From contig CAJXPB010000005.1 in assembly GCA_913057905.1 (NCBI GenBank), positions 62,001-126,000 on the forward strand: 64,000 bases of DNA, written 5' to 3'. The DNA comes from an uncultured Pseudomonadota bacterium (GTDB lineage: Bacteria; Myxococcota_A; Bradymonadia; Bradymonadales; Bradymonadaceae). A model generated the notes under the pieces. It did no database searches. It saw only the letters and a program-made list of their open reading frames with translations, and was not told the origin of the DNA. The translations under genes and the position numbers were made by a program. This document shows positions 7,453-17,301 of this stretch, piece by piece (the first letter of the stretch is position 1; the number at the start of each line of letters is the position of its first letter).

Positions 7453-8319
7453 CTACGCGCGGACGGTGTCGAGCCGTTCGCCGATGTGTCTGAGCACCTC
7501 CAACCCCCCGGCCGGGATCGAGATGGCGCCGTCGGGCGCCTCCGGCTCGCGGGGGTTGATGCGTATCAATGTACCGTTCAGGGTGCGGCTGATGCGCTCG
7601 CACTGCATGCGGACGGTCGGAACGGCCGTTCCGGCTCCCACCTCGATGACCACCGGATCTAGCCCGTCGTTGCGGACCATGGATTGCCAGCGGTGGAACC
7701 GTTGCTGCTGCTCGGCACTTCGGCCGTCATTCCATTGACCGTCTCGAAACATCAAGATGTTTGGCCGGGCGATGGCCTCGCAGTGGGGACATCTCGGAAG
7801 TCCGCCGCGGGCCCGGAACGACTCCGGGTCGACCTCGATGTCGAGGGTGTCCGCCGACCAAATCTGGTGTCCACAGGGTCGGGAACACTGCAGATGGTGG
7901 ATCGAACCGTGGCATTCGAGCACCCGCTGCGAGGCGAAATCGGCCTTCTGGAAATGCCCATCGACGTTCGAGGTAAAGACAAACGGCGGCTCGGGCAGAG
8001 CGGCGGCGACGTCCCGGAGAATATTAAATCCCTGGTGGGGATCGGTGGATCGATACAGGTTCAGGCGATGCCCGTAGAACCCCCAGGCCAGCTCCGGGTC
8101 CCGGTCGAACCAACGGGGGTTGGCGAGGTCATAGAAGTCGAGTCCCCGCTTCTCGAAGGGCGGGTAGTGGGTCCAGAAGCCTTCGTCGCCGCGAAAGTCT
8201 GGCAGACCGCTATCGACGCTCATGCCGGCGCCGGCGCCGATCATCAGCGTGTCGGCTGCATCGATGGCCTCGGCGGCACGGTCCAGACTGGGGTCTTGCG
8301 GGTCGATGTGATGTGACAT
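7453..8319 (-). CDS. Sir2-family NAD-dependent protein deacylase
   Basis: A 288-residue cytosolic sirtuin. The NAD-binding motif is GAGAGMSVDSGLPDFRG (about residues 28-44). The catalytic His lies in LECHGSIHH. The zinc knuckle is CSRPC followed later by CPHC. Sirtuins remove acyl groups from lysine using NAD+, producing nicotinamide and O-acyl-ADP-ribose; some act as NADases or ADP-ribosyltransferases. GAGGG lies five bases before the ATG. It is the last gene of a minus-strand run, 22 bases after the SLC13 permease. The helical insert (DFYDLANPRWFDRDPELAWGF) matches a common bacterial sirtuin subgroup, and all catalytic parts are present. Confidence 0.93.
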   Translation of the reverse strand: MSHHIDPQDPSLDRAAEAIDAADTLMIGAGAGMSVDSGLPDFRGDEGFWTHYPPFEKRGLDFYDLANPRWFDRDPELAWGFYGHRLNLYRSTDPHQGFNILRDVAAALPEPPFVFTSNVDGHFQKADFASQRVLECHGSIHHLQCSRPCGHQIWSADTLDIEVDPESFRARGGLPRCPHCEAIARPNILMFRDGQWNDGRSAEQQQRFHRWQSMVRNDGLDPVVIEVGAGTAVPTVRMQCERISRTLNGTLIRINPREPEAPDGAISIPAGGLEVLRHIGERLDTVRA

Positions 8320-8341
8320 GGGTGCCCTCGAGTCAGAGCTG

Positions 8342-10312
8342 TTAGAGAGGCCAGAAGACAGGAATCAGAATGACGGCGATGAGCCAGAAAAGCAGTGTCA
8401 GCGGTGTGCCGACTTTCAGAAAGTCGGCAAATTCGAATTTGCCGGCCCCGTAGATCAGCGTGTTCGTCTGATATCCGACGGGGGTCAGAAAGCTCGCCGA
8501 GGCCGCGAACGTGACGGCGAAGACAAACGGTCGGGGATTGACCCCGAGCGAACGGGCGAGTTCGACGGCCAGAGGCGCGAAGAGGATGGCGGTTGCCTGG
8601 TTCGACATGATGCCGGTCAGCAAGACGGTCGTGAGGTAGACGACCGCCAGCAGGGCGATGGCGCCGAAGCCGCCGCCGATGCCCATCATCGACTCCGAGA
8701 TCAGCTCGACGCCTCCCGTGTTTTCGAGCGCCGTGCCCAGTGGGATCAGCCCGGCGAGCAACATGATCACCTGCCAGTTGATCGACTCGTAGGCCTCCGA
8801 GGGTGTCAGGATGCCGCTCAGGGTCATCAGCAATGATCCCGCGATGGCGGTGGCCACGATCGGGAGCTCGACCGCCATGCCCAGCGGGATCAACCCGGCG
8901 AGAACGATCGTCGGTGTGCCGCCCAGGTAACGCGCCCGGGGAAGCGACTGGATCAGGGCCACCAGCGCCATCAGTACGATGCTCATCCAGGCCGCCACCT
9001 GCAGCGAGATGAATCCGAAGGCTGCGGTGGCGATGACCCCGGCGATCGTCAGTACGGCCGGGAAGACCCTGCTTTCGCGAAACGGCGAGAGCCCGACTTC
9101 GCTCATCACCACGAAGGCGGGGTGGCGTTGAAGTTGATTGACCCGGTCGGAGGGAGCTTGAAGCAGGAGGACGTCGCCGCCCTTCAGCGGGATATTCAGC
9201 AGATCCTGGTGGATCAAATCGCCCCGGCGGCGAATGGCCAGGATGTTGGCGGTGAAGGTCTCGTCGAAATCGACCTCGTCGAGGGACTTGTTGGCCAACA
9301 TCGAGTTGGGCGCGACGACGGCTTCGAAGAGCTCGGCTTCGCCTTCGGTCAACTCCGCGTCGGCCGGTGCGGCCTCCGGCTTGATGACGAGTCCGGCTTT
9401 GGAAATCAATTCGTGGATCGCCTCGGCGGGCCCGCGGATCCGAATGATGTCGCCGGCCTCGACCACCAGGTCACCCTGGGATTGTGGAAGTGTCTCGCCA
9501 TCTCGAACAACTTCGAGAACATCGACATCCAGGCCCGGTGTGATGAACTCGTCCAGGCGCCGAGGGTCTCCGGAGTTCGGGGCGTCGGGGGTCACCTCGA
9601 GTTCCGTCAGAAACTCGTCGAGTTCGAAGGACTCGGTCAGCTCCCCGGACCCGCCGCGCTCCGGGATCAGATAGTCGCCGGCCGTCAACATGTAGACGGC
9701 TCCGAAGACAAAACAGACCAATCCCAGGGGAGCCATCTCGAACATGCCGATCGGCTCCATCTGGTACTCGGTGATGATCGAACTGACCAGGATATTCGTG
9801 GATGTGCCGATCAGCGTACAGACACCGCCGAACATCGCGGAAAAAGACAGGGCCATCAGCGCTTTGGTGGCACTGATGTCGGTTTCGCGCGTGGCGTCGA
9901 GTACGACCGGCAGAAAGATGGCGACGACCGCCGTGTTGTTGATGAACCCGCTCAGCAGGCCCGTCATGACCATCATGCCGATCATGGCCACCCGGAAGTC
10001 GTAGCGCGAAAAGATCGATGACAGGACCGCGCCGGCTCGATTGACGACACCGGTTCTTCGGAGGCCCTCGCTGAGCACGAACATGCACGCGATGGTAATC
10101 GTGGCCGGATTGCTGAAGCCCTGAAGTCCCTGCTGAGGCGAGATGATGCCCGTCACCAGCAGCACGCCCATGACCAACAGGGCGACGAGCTCGATCTCGA
10201 GGAGCTCGCCGACAAACAGGACCACGGCAAAGACCGTCAGGACTCCGACGGTGACGAGTTGCCAGTTCGAGGCGATGAGCTTCAGAAGGTCGGCGCCGAG
10301 CAGAACATCCAT
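8342..10312 (-). CDS. SLC13-family permease with paired RCK_C (TrkA-C) domains, copy 1
   Basis: A 656-residue inner-membrane transporter. Two halves of about five to six helices each flank a cytoplasmic insert (about residues 235-410) holding two RCK_C-like domains (IRIRGPAEAIHELI and VLLLQAPSDRVNQLQ). SLC13/DASS signature regions are GFSNPATITIACMFVLSEG, the GFINNTAVVAIFLPVV loop and GTSTNILVS in half 1, with GIMSNQATAILFAPLAVE and TPVGYQTNTLIYGAGKF in half 2. Relatives move sulfate, dicarboxylates or similar anions with Na+; the substrate is not readable here. It lies between a sphingomyelinase-like lipoprotein gene (75 bases upstream) and the sirtuin gene (22 bases downstream). Two more family members occur at 43.7 and 57.2 kb. 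Confidence 0.92.
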   Translation of the reverse strand: MDVLLGADLLKLIASNWQLVTVGVLTVFAVVLFVGELLEIELVALLVMGVLLVTGIISPQQGLQGFSNPATITIACMFVLSEGLRRTGVVNRAGAVLSSIFSRYDFRVAMIGMMVMTGLLSGFINNTAVVAIFLPVVLDATRETDISATKALMALSFSAMFGGVCTLIGTSTNILVSSIITEYQMEPIGMFEMAPLGLVCFVFGAVYMLTAGDYLIPERGGSGELTESFELDEFLTELEVTPDAPNSGDPRRLDEFITPGLDVDVLEVVRDGETLPQSQGDLVVEAGDIIRIRGPAEAIHELISKAGLVIKPEAAPADAELTEGEAELFEAVVAPNSMLANKSLDEVDFDETFTANILAIRRRGDLIHQDLLNIPLKGGDVLLLQAPSDRVNQLQRHPAFVVMSEVGLSPFRESRVFPAVLTIAGVIATAAFGFISLQVAAWMSIVLMALVALIQSLPRARYLGGTPTIVLAGLIPLGMAVELPIVATAIAGSLLMTLSGILTPSEAYESINWQVIMLLAGLIPLGTALENTGGVELISESMMGIGGGFGAIALLAVVYLTTVLLTGIMSNQATAILFAPLAVELARSLGVNPRPFVFAVTFAASASFLTPVGYQTNTLIYGAGKFEFADFLKVGTPLTLLFWLIAVILIPVFWPL

Positions 10313-10387
10313 CGGACTGCGCAGGATCAGCGTGCGGGTCGAGATGTCGTCGCACCGCTATGCTAGACGCGAGCTCCGCGAGGACAA

Positions 10388-11557
10388 TCAGTGTTCGCTG
10401 GGCCGGGATGGCCGCTGCGTGGTGCGCAATCTGTTTGTGTCTGGGCCGAACTGAATTTCAGCGGCCACGGCGCGGTGGTCCGACAGATAGGTGGTGCCGC
10501 ACGTGTCATTGCGAAAGGCGGGGTGAGCGGCCTGTCGGATCTGTGGCTCGAGGGTAGGCCGCTGGGAGGGAGCGCCGAAGCTCAGAATGTAGTCGAGTCG
10601 TCGCCGGCGTTTCCAGTGGTCGTCTTCGTTCGGGCTCCGGCACTTGTCAAAACCGATGACCGAGCAATTTGTCGTGTGGGTGTTCCGGGTGCTGACCTCG
10701 GAGACGTCCCAGCGTTGGTGGGCCCTGTGGTAGACATCAAATGGGGTCGGTGTGCATTGGTTTTGGCAGGACCGGGTGTCGCAAGTGGCACAGGTGTTGC
10801 CCAGGGTACTGAGCATCGCGTTGTATTCCGAATCGATCCCCGCGTCGGGATTCAGACCGTCGACATTCAGATCGCCGAGTAACAGCGTCGGCCATTCTTC
10901 GAGAATCGGACGTCGGTCGAGATACCGTCGAATCTCGCGAAGTTGTGAGCGACGAGCGCTCCGATCACGGTCTCTGTAGCCGGCATCCAGATGGGTGGCG
11001 ATGACGTTGACCTTCAAGTCGTCGTCGATGGCGACGACGGCGTGTAAAAACCCCTTGGTTGCCACACAGTCTCGGAAGACACCGCCACAGTCCGAGAACG
11101 CATGGGTCGAGTACCGATCGATCGGATGACGGCTCAGCAGCACCAGGCCGCCGCTGGTCTTCAACCCCTGGCCGCGTGGTTTCTGGAGGATCCGAAACGG
11201 ATAGGTCGAAGCGGTGCGCTTGGCCAGACTCGCTACGTCGGGGGCTGAGAATGCTTCATTGAGCACGACGATGTCGAGCGGCTGCTCGTTGAGCGCCTGA
11301 CTGATCTGTCGAGCTCGACAGGCGTTCTCGTCGCCCCAGCCGACCGGGTCGGGGCGCATAAAGACGTTGTATGCCATGACCCGCAGCCGGCGGTCTTGGT
11401 CGTCGAGAGCCTCGTCGTGCCGGGTGCCGGCGGGTGTAGCAGAGATGGCTGAATCGAGCCTGTCGGGGACGAGTTGGCCGGACCCGAAGAGTGTCGAGAG
11501 CCGGCAGGAGCCGACGGTCAGTAAGATGAAGCAGGTAAGTAGGAAGGTCTTTTTCAT
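10388..11557 (-). CDS. endonuclease/exonuclease/phosphatase-family lipoprotein (sphingomyelinase-like)
   Basis: A 389-residue exported lipoprotein. The start at 11557 has AGGA seven bases upstream and gives a short signal peptide with lipobox LTVGSC; a start 27 codons earlier would bury the signal. EEP-superfamily motifs occur in order: RVMAYNVFMRPDP (Asn), DIVVLNEAFS (metal-binding Glu), HLDAGYRDRDR (His), LLLGDLNVDGL (Asp/Asn), DYILSFG, and the terminal SDHRAVAAEI (Asp-His). The pattern YNVF..P and the lipoprotein nature are closest to bacterial neutral sphingomyelinase C, a Mg2+-dependent lipid phosphodiesterase, although other EEP phosphatases remain possible. Several Cys residues (CATCDTRSCQNQC) in an insert probably form disulfides. 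Fits a surface or secreted membrane-damaging role (inference). Confidence 0.85.
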   Translation of the reverse strand: MKKTFLLTCFILLTVGSCRLSTLFGSGQLVPDRLDSAISATPAGTRHDEALDDQDRRLRVMAYNVFMRPDPVGWGDENACRARQISQALNEQPLDIVVLNEAFSAPDVASLAKRTASTYPFRILQKPRGQGLKTSGGLVLLSRHPIDRYSTHAFSDCGGVFRDCVATKGFLHAVVAIDDDLKVNVIATHLDAGYRDRDRSARRSQLREIRRYLDRRPILEEWPTLLLGDLNVDGLNPDAGIDSEYNAMLSTLGNTCATCDTRSCQNQCTPTPFDVYHRAHQRWDVSEVSTRNTHTTNCSVIGFDKCRSPNEDDHWKRRRRLDYILSFGAPSQRPTLEPQIRQAAHPAFRNDTCGTTYLSDHRAVAAEIQFGPDTNRLRTTQRPSRPSEH

Positions 11558-11777
11558 CGATCCTGCACCGGGCGAACGTGTGGTGGAAGCTAGCCCCTTC
11601 GGCGCTTCCAGTATAGGTACAAATTTTTTGACGCTCAAAGTGAAGATTGCGTCTCGGGATCGTACCGTGCTGCGTTCCGACAGCGTGCGGGACCGAGATT
11701 CAGCCCGCTGTGCGGGCGCTTAAGAGGGATAACCCGCAAGAGCGGTCCGTTGATTCCCACGGTGATACAGATCGTCG

Positions 11778-14678
11778 TTATTCCGCGGCTCTGTCCTCGA
11801 AGGCCTCTGGGGGCGGGCAGGAGCAGATCACATTGCGGTCGCCCCAGACATTGTCGACCCGCTGGACCGGCGGCCAGTATTTGTCCGTTCGGGTGGATTC
11901 GGTCGGGTAGACGGCCTCGGCTCGGCTGTACGCGTGGTCCCACTGCTGGACCATGATATGAGCCGGGTGAGGGGCGTGTTTGAGGGGGTTGTCCTCGGGG
12001 TCGCTGTCGCCGTTTTCGACGTCCCGAATTTCGCCCCGAATCGCGAGCATCGCGTCACAGAACCGGTCGAGTTCGGCCTTCGATTCGCTCTCCGTCGGCT
12101 CGATCATCAGGGTCCCGTGGACCGGCCAGCTCATCGTCGGCGCGTGGAACCCGTAGTCGATGAGCCGTTTGGCGATATCCTCGGCATTGACCCCGGCGGA
12201 TTCGTCGAAGCGACGCGGATCGACGATGAATTCGTGCGCGACGCGGTCGTTCGGTCCCCGATAGAGGACGTCAAAGTCGCCGTCGAGTCGCTCGGCCATG
12301 TAATTGGCACTGAGGATGGCGACCTCGGAGGCGCGTCGCAGGCCGTCGTCGCCCATCAGTCGAATGTAAGCCCACGAGATCGGCAGGATGCTCGCCGAAC
12401 CCCAGGGAGCCGCTGCCACGGGTCCTCCGTCGGCTTCGGTGCCGACGTCGACGACCGGATGGCTCGGAAGATATTCGGCGAGGTGGGGTTGGGCGGCGAC
12501 CGGTCCCATACCAGGCCCTCCGCCCCCGTGGGGGATGGCGAAGGTCTTGTGTAGATTCAGATGGCAGATGTCGACGCCGTAGTCCCCGGGACGGCACAGC
12601 CCGACCTGAGCGTTCATGTTCGCGCCGTCCAGGTAGACGAGCCCGCCATGGTCGTGGACGGCCTCGCAGAGGGCTTCGATATCCTCTTCGAAGACCCCGT
12701 GGGTCGATGGGTACGTAAACATCGCCGCCGCGAGCCGCTCGCTGTGTTCGCTGGCTTTCTCGCGCAGGTCTTCCAGCGAGACGTTGCCATTTTCGTCGCA
12801 GGCGACGGTGACGATCGACATGCCCGCCATGTCGGCGCTGGCGGCATTGGTGCCGTGGGCCGACTCCGGAATCAGGCAGACGATACGTTGTTCGTCCCCG
12901 CGGTCGCGGTGGTATCCGCGGATGGCCAGCAGTCCGGTGTATTCGCCCTGCGCGCCGGAATTCGGCTGCATCGAGACCTTCGGCAGGCCGGTCATGCGGC
13001 GAATCATGTCGCAGAGCTCGTCGATCAACTCGTGATACCCGGCGTTTTGCTCGGTCGGGGCGAAGGGGTGCACCCCGCTGAACTCGGGCCAGGTGATCGG
13101 CATCAGCTCGGCTGCGGCGTTGAGCTTCATGGTGCACGAGCCCAGCGGAATCATGCTGTCGGTCAGTGAAAGGTCGCGACCCGCCAGCCGGTCGAGATAT
13201 CGCATCATCTCCGTCTCGGAGTGATACGAGTTGAAGTTCGGATGTTCCAGATAGTCCGTCTGGCGAGGGATCGGGCCCTGGTAGGTGTCGGGGACGTCGT
13301 CGAGCAACGCCTCGATGTCGACCTCGGAGCCGTCGGCCCCGAAGACCTCCAGCAAGGCGACCAATTCGTCGCGGGTGACGGCCTCGTCGAGTGCGATGCC
13401 GAGGGTCCCGTCGTCGAAAGAGCGCAGGTTAATCTGATGATTGCGGGCCCGCTCGAGGACGGTTTCGGTCCCCTCGGCCGGGTCGACGCGCAGGGTGTCG
13501 AAGACATTCTCGTGGACGATGTCTGCCCCGTGCTTCTGAAGGCCCAATGCCAGGGCGCGGGTTTTGGCGTGTACGTCCCGGGCGATCGCCCGGATGCCGT
13601 CGGGTCCGTGATAGACGCCGTAGGCCCCGGCGATGACCGCCAGCAGGACCTGAGCCGTACAGATATTTGAGGTGGCGCGCTCGCGCCGGATGTGTTGCTC
13701 GCGGGTCTGAAGGGCCATGCGCAGGGCCATCTCGCCGCTTTTGTCCTTCGACACCCCGATCAGTCGCCCCGGAATCTTGCGTTTGTATCGGTCACGTGTC
13801 GCGAAGAAGGCGGCATGCGGGCCGCCGTAGCCCAGGGGCACACCGAAGCGTTGGGTGTTGCCGACGGCGACATCGACACCGAGTTCTTCCGGCGCGCGAA
13901 GCACCGCCAGGCTGAGCAGGTCACAGGCGGCCGCGACCAACACGTCGGCATCGTGGGCGCGCTCGCACAGCGACGAATAATCGACGACGCGTCCATCGGA
14001 GTTCGGATACTGCAGCAGGCAGCCGAAGACGTCGTCGCCGAAGTCGAATTCATCGGTCGGCCGGACGTCGACTTCGATGCCGATCGGTTCGGCGCGCGTC
14101 TCGATGACGGCGATCGTCTGCGGATGGCACGCGTCAGATACCAGAAATCGGTCGGCATCTCGTTTGCGCCGATTGACGGTATCGAGCATCGACATCGCCT
14201 CGGCGGCGGCCGTGGCTTCGTCCAGCAGCGAGGCGTTCGCGATCTCGAGGCCCGTCAGATCCGAGACCATCGTCTGGAAGTTCAGCAGCGCCTCGAGCCG
14301 GCCCTGCGATATCTCGGACTGGTAGGGCGTATAGTGGGTGTACCACTTCGGGTTCTCCAGAATATTTCGCTGCAGAACCGGCGGGGTGATCGTGTCGTGA
14401 TAGCCCATGCCGATAAACGAGCGACACGACTCGTTTTTGCCGGCAATCGATTTCAGCTCGGCCAGCAATCCTCGCTCGCTTTCGGTCGCCTCGATGCCCA
14501 TGGGCGTCCGGTCGCGGATCGCCTCCGGAATCGTGGCGTCGGTCAACGCCTCGAGGGAATCGTAGCCGACGGTCTCGAGCATGGCCTCGACCTCCTCGGA
14601 AGAGGGGCCGATGTGACGCTGCCAGAAGGGACGAGGGACGGGGTCGAGACGTTGGGTGTCGTCGTCTTGGGTCGCCAT
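11778..14678 (-). CDS. gcvP: glycine dehydrogenase (decarboxylating), P-protein
   Basis: A 966-residue full-length P-protein of the glycine cleavage system. It decarboxylates glycine with PLP and passes the aminomethyl group to lipoyl-GcvH. The start at 14678 (MATQDDDTQRLDP) matches the family length of about 950-970; a start 32 codons earlier looks untranslated. Evidence: RHIGPSSEEVEAML at the N-terminus, GYHDTITPPVLQRNILENP, MIPLGSCTMKLNAAAEL, and the PLP site NLHKTFAIPHGGGGPGMGP with Lys711. Both homologous halves are fused in one chain. No gcvT, gcvH or lpd lies nearby, so the other subunits must be elsewhere. The upstream 180 bases were inspected for a glycine riboswitch and none was recognised. 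Confidence 0.97.
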   Translation of the reverse strand: MATQDDDTQRLDPVPRPFWQRHIGPSSEEVEAMLETVGYDSLEALTDATIPEAIRDRTPMGIEATESERGLLAELKSIAGKNESCRSFIGMGYHDTITPPVLQRNILENPKWYTHYTPYQSEISQGRLEALLNFQTMVSDLTGLEIANASLLDEATAAAEAMSMLDTVNRRKRDADRFLVSDACHPQTIAVIETRAEPIGIEVDVRPTDEFDFGDDVFGCLLQYPNSDGRVVDYSSLCERAHDADVLVAAACDLLSLAVLRAPEELGVDVAVGNTQRFGVPLGYGGPHAAFFATRDRYKRKIPGRLIGVSKDKSGEMALRMALQTREQHIRRERATSNICTAQVLLAVIAGAYGVYHGPDGIRAIARDVHAKTRALALGLQKHGADIVHENVFDTLRVDPAEGTETVLERARNHQINLRSFDDGTLGIALDEAVTRDELVALLEVFGADGSEVDIEALLDDVPDTYQGPIPRQTDYLEHPNFNSYHSETEMMRYLDRLAGRDLSLTDSMIPLGSCTMKLNAAAELMPITWPEFSGVHPFAPTEQNAGYHELIDELCDMIRRMTGLPKVSMQPNSGAQGEYTGLLAIRGYHRDRGDEQRIVCLIPESAHGTNAASADMAGMSIVTVACDENGNVSLEDLREKASEHSERLAAAMFTYPSTHGVFEEDIEALCEAVHDHGGLVYLDGANMNAQVGLCRPGDYGVDICHLNLHKTFAIPHGGGGPGMGPVAAQPHLAEYLPSHPVVDVGTEADGGPVAAAPWGSASILPISWAYIRLMGDDGLRRASEVAILSANYMAERLDGDFDVLYRGPNDRVAHEFIVDPRRFDESAGVNAEDIAKRLIDYGFHAPTMSWPVHGTLMIEPTESESKAELDRFCDAMLAIRGEIRDVENGDSDPEDNPLKHAPHPAHIMVQQWDHAYSRAEAVYPTESTRTDKYWPPVQRVDNVWGDRNVICSCPPPEAFEDRAAE

Positions 14679-14858
14679 GACAATTTCGGGGTCGACGGAT
14701 GAGGGAACGGGACCCGGACGGGTCGAAAATGTCGTCGTTCTCGGCCGGCGTGCTTGAGTCTCTTGAACTCGCACGCGCGAGCTTCACCGAGAGTCCTATC
14801 AGTTTTCAGACGTAAGACAACCGATGTTTGTTGTACGGGACGGCTCAGATTGGAGGGT

Positions 14859-15338
14859 TCAGTTTAGCTGCCAGAGCCGAAGGTTCAGGGCCGTGGCGTA
14901 CGTCACCCAACCCAGGTACGGGATCAGGAGAGCACCGGCCAGGGGAACGATCCGCCAGAAAAGCACGATGGTGGCCACAATGGCCAGCCAGAGGGGGATG
15001 ATCACCGCGAGTCCCAGTCCCAGCGACTGGGCGCCGAAGAAAGCCGGCGACCAGCCGGCGTTCAAAAGAAGCTGCAGGCCGTACACTCCGAGGGCCCATC
15101 GGACGGCGCGCTGGTCGAAACCCTGACGCCAGATCATCCAGGAGGCGATCCCCATCAGGAGATACAGAGTGATCCAGGCGGGCGCAAAGAGCCAGTTCGG
15201 CGGGGTAAACCACGGCTTGGTCAGCGTCGGATACCAGCTCTCGACCGACGAGGCGGTCGCCCAGGCGCCCAGGATTCCGGCCAACTGAGGAAGGGCGACG
15301 GCGATCAGCAGGGAGACGGTGGTGGAGAGGGCAGGCAT
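14859..15338 (-). CDS. TspO/MBR-family membrane protein
   Basis: A 159-residue five-helix inner-membrane protein, the standard TspO length. Motifs: LTKPWFTPPNWLFAPAW (the Pro/Trp-rich loop that shapes the ligand pocket), LLLNAGWSPAFFGAQS (the W-x-P-x-FF motif) and the C-terminal LIPYLGWVTYATALNLRLW. The family binds porphyrins, haem and sterols, and in bacteria modulates tetrapyrrole or stress responses. It follows the VTT-domain gene by 23 bases and is probably in one operon with it and apgM. Confidence 0.95.
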   Translation of the reverse strand: MPALSTTVSLLIAVALPQLAGILGAWATASSVESWYPTLTKPWFTPPNWLFAPAWITLYLLMGIASWMIWRQGFDQRAVRWALGVYGLQLLLNAGWSPAFFGAQSLGLGLAVIIPLWLAIVATIVLFWRIVPLAGALLIPYLGWVTYATALNLRLWQLN

Positions 15339-15361
15339 GGTCACGTGTCGATAGCAGGGAA

Positions 15362-15967
15362 CTAGAGGACCGAAGGGACCCAACCGATCTTGTAGAGCAG
15401 GTAGTAGCCGGCGATGCGCGGGATGCGTACCAGCGAGGCCAGCCAGAAGAGTCGCCATGTCATGCCGTAGATGCCGGCCAGCCACGAGACGATTGAAAAG
15501 GGGACCGGGGTCATGGCGGCGACGGCGACCGCCCAGCCGCCCCACTCACCGAAGAGTCGTTCCCCGCGGGGGCGAAAGTCTTGGAGACGCGACTCCAGGA
15601 TCGGTATGCGCTCGATCTGCGGGCCGATCAGGTAGGCGACGTTGCCGGCGACGACGCTCCCGACCGCACAGGTCGCGATGGTCAGCCCCGGATCGAAGCC
15701 GCTGGCAATACTGATGATGAGATAGAAGTCCGGCGGAATCGGGACCGTGAATGCGTCGGCGACGAAGACGCCGATAAACATCCCGCCGACCCCCATGGTC
15801 GCGATCAGCCAGTCGGCGACTTCGGTCAACGGCTCCCTGAGTACGTAGCCGGCGGCGGCGACCGCTCCGACGATCACGATCGTAAAGACCAGGGTATCTC
15901 GGATAATGCGAGAGACCGATGGATCGTCTGTACTGTCCTCTGGGGGCGGATCTGCCGGATCGGACAT
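15362..15967 (-). CDS. VTT-domain (DedA/SNARE-associated) membrane protein
   Basis: A 201-residue inner-membrane protein with about five hydrophobic segments. The VTT (DedA/TMEM41/VMP1) core shows as VADAFTVPIPPDFYLIISIASG, then VGSVVAGNVAYLIGP and the C-terminal WAVAVAAMTPVPFSIVSWLAGIYGM..RIPRIAGYY. Family members are lipid scramblases or undecaprenyl/lipid transporters, important for membrane homeostasis and antimicrobial-peptide tolerance. A short acidic N-terminus (MSDPADPPPEDSTDDP) precedes the first helix. It lies between apgM and tspO with 22- and 23-base spacers. Confidence 0.85.
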   Translation of the reverse strand: MSDPADPPPEDSTDDPSVSRIIRDTLVFTIVIVGAVAAAGYVLREPLTEVADWLIATMGVGGMFIGVFVADAFTVPIPPDFYLIISIASGFDPGLTIATCAVGSVVAGNVAYLIGPQIERIPILESRLQDFRPRGERLFGEWGGWAVAVAAMTPVPFSIVSWLAGIYGMTWRLFWLASLVRIPRIAGYYLLYKIGWVPSVL

Positions 15968-15989
15968 AGTAACAGGGTCAGTTGGGGGG

Positions 15990-17201
15990 TTATGCGCCGT
16001 ATTTCGTCAGCCGGCCCGCGTGGGCCAGCGCCAGGGGCATCAGATCGGGGCCCGGGAACCGGGGCCCAAGGGATCCATCCAGGCAGTCGACTTCGTTGTA
16101 GGCCTCGACGCGATCGTGTCGGCAGTGGGTCCCATGGATCATCACCGGCACCGGGTGCCACGAGTGTTGGGCCATCGTCGAGGGCGTCGAATGATCGCCG
16201 GTAATCGTCAACACATCGGGCTCTTGTTCGAGCAGACCGGGCAGGGCGGCATCGGCCTCTTCGATGACGCGGACCTTGCGAGCAAAGTCGCCGTCCTCGC
16301 CGCTGCTGTCGGTCTGCTTTTCGTGGATAAAGAAGTAGTCGTAATCGTCCCAGCGCTGGGCGGCCAACTCGAATTTCGACTCCAGGTCCTCGTCACAATC
16401 CAGAACGTCCATGCCCACCAGTCGTGCGACGCCGCGGTACATCGGGTAACTGGCGATGCAGGCGGCATCGAGCCCGTAGGCGCTCTGGAAGGTCGGCCAG
16501 TCCGGCCGTTTGGCGAACCCTCTCAGTAGCATCATGTTGGCCGGGGACTCGTCGGCGAGGAGCTGGCGGGCGCGGCGCAAGAATTCATCGACGAGATCGG
16601 CGGTATGGACGGCATCGCTGTGGCCGGGGTCACTCGCCTCGGGGGCGTGCGGCGAGACCCCGGTCTCCTGGGGATCGGTGTCCTCGAGGTCCCCGGAGAG
16701 CCCGTCGCCCCGGAGTACCAGCAGAAAACGGTGTTCTTTGACGGTTTCGATGTGGATGTCGACGCCGTCGATCTCGATGGACCGCAGTTTCTCGCACAGT
16801 TCGCGGTTGGTTTCGGTGCTGATGCGACCGGCCCGGCGGTCGGTGACACACCCCTCGTCGTCGACGGTGCAGAAGTTGCCGCGGGCGGCGACGTCAGTCG
16901 GCTTTAGATCGAAACCGATCCCCAATGCCGAGAGGACCCCTCTACCGACCGAATATTCCAGGGGGTCGTAGCCAAAAAGCGAGAGGTGCCCGGGTCCGCT
17001 GCCGGGAATGATACCCGGTCCCACCGGCACCTGTAGTCCGCAGTCACTCTGCGCGGCGAGGGCGTCGAGATTCGGTGTATCGGCCGCCTCAAGCTCCGTC
17101 TGCCCGTCGTCGCCCGGGAGGCCTCCGACCCCGTCGAGGACGAGGAGGGCCATGGTCGTATCTGCGGGTTCCAACAGGTCGGTTATCTGATCGAGGTCCA
17201 T
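15990..17201 (-). CDS. apgM: cofactor-independent phosphoglycerate mutase, archaeal type
   Basis: A 403-residue cytosolic enzyme of the alkaline-phosphatase superfamily converting 3- to 2-phosphoglycerate in glycolysis. Evidence: LLVLDGVGGLPGDDGQTELE at the N-terminus, ADTPNLDALAAQSDCG, and GPGIIPGSGPGHLSLFGYDP with the catalytic Ser of the metal-binding site. Then come AARGNFCTVDDEGCVTDRRAGRI and the C-terminal metal block (VLTITGDHSTPSTMAQHSWHPVPVMI). Length is that of COG3635 ApgM, shorter than bacterial GpmI (about 510). ApgM occurs in archaea and scattered bacteria. It is the first gene of an apparent apgM-VTT-tspO run. Confidence 0.95.
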   Translation of the reverse strand: MDLDQITDLLEPADTTMALLVLDGVGGLPGDDGQTELEAADTPNLDALAAQSDCGLQVPVGPGIIPGSGPGHLSLFGYDPLEYSVGRGVLSALGIGFDLKPTDVAARGNFCTVDDEGCVTDRRAGRISTETNRELCEKLRSIEIDGVDIHIETVKEHRFLLVLRGDGLSGDLEDTDPQETGVSPHAPEASDPGHSDAVHTADLVDEFLRRARQLLADESPANMMLLRGFAKRPDWPTFQSAYGLDAACIASYPMYRGVARLVGMDVLDCDEDLESKFELAAQRWDDYDYFFIHEKQTDSSGEDGDFARKVRVIEEADAALPGLLEQEPDVLTITGDHSTPSTMAQHSWHPVPVMIHGTHCRHDRVEAYNEVDCLDGSLGPRFPGPDLMPLALAHAGRLTKYGA

Positions 17202-17301
17202 GGGAAGTCTCTGTAGGCTGGATTCCGGACGTCAGCGTCTCCGGTGTAGATACCGGCCGAACTTCCGTCAATTGTGCAGGATGGCGACGCAACCGGCCGG
17301 G

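Noticed and set aside
14679..14858. Glycine riboswitch upstream of gcvP
   Set aside because: The conserved core sequences and tandem aptamer layout of glycine riboswitches are not visible; only a short CTCGC/GCGAG hairpin is present.
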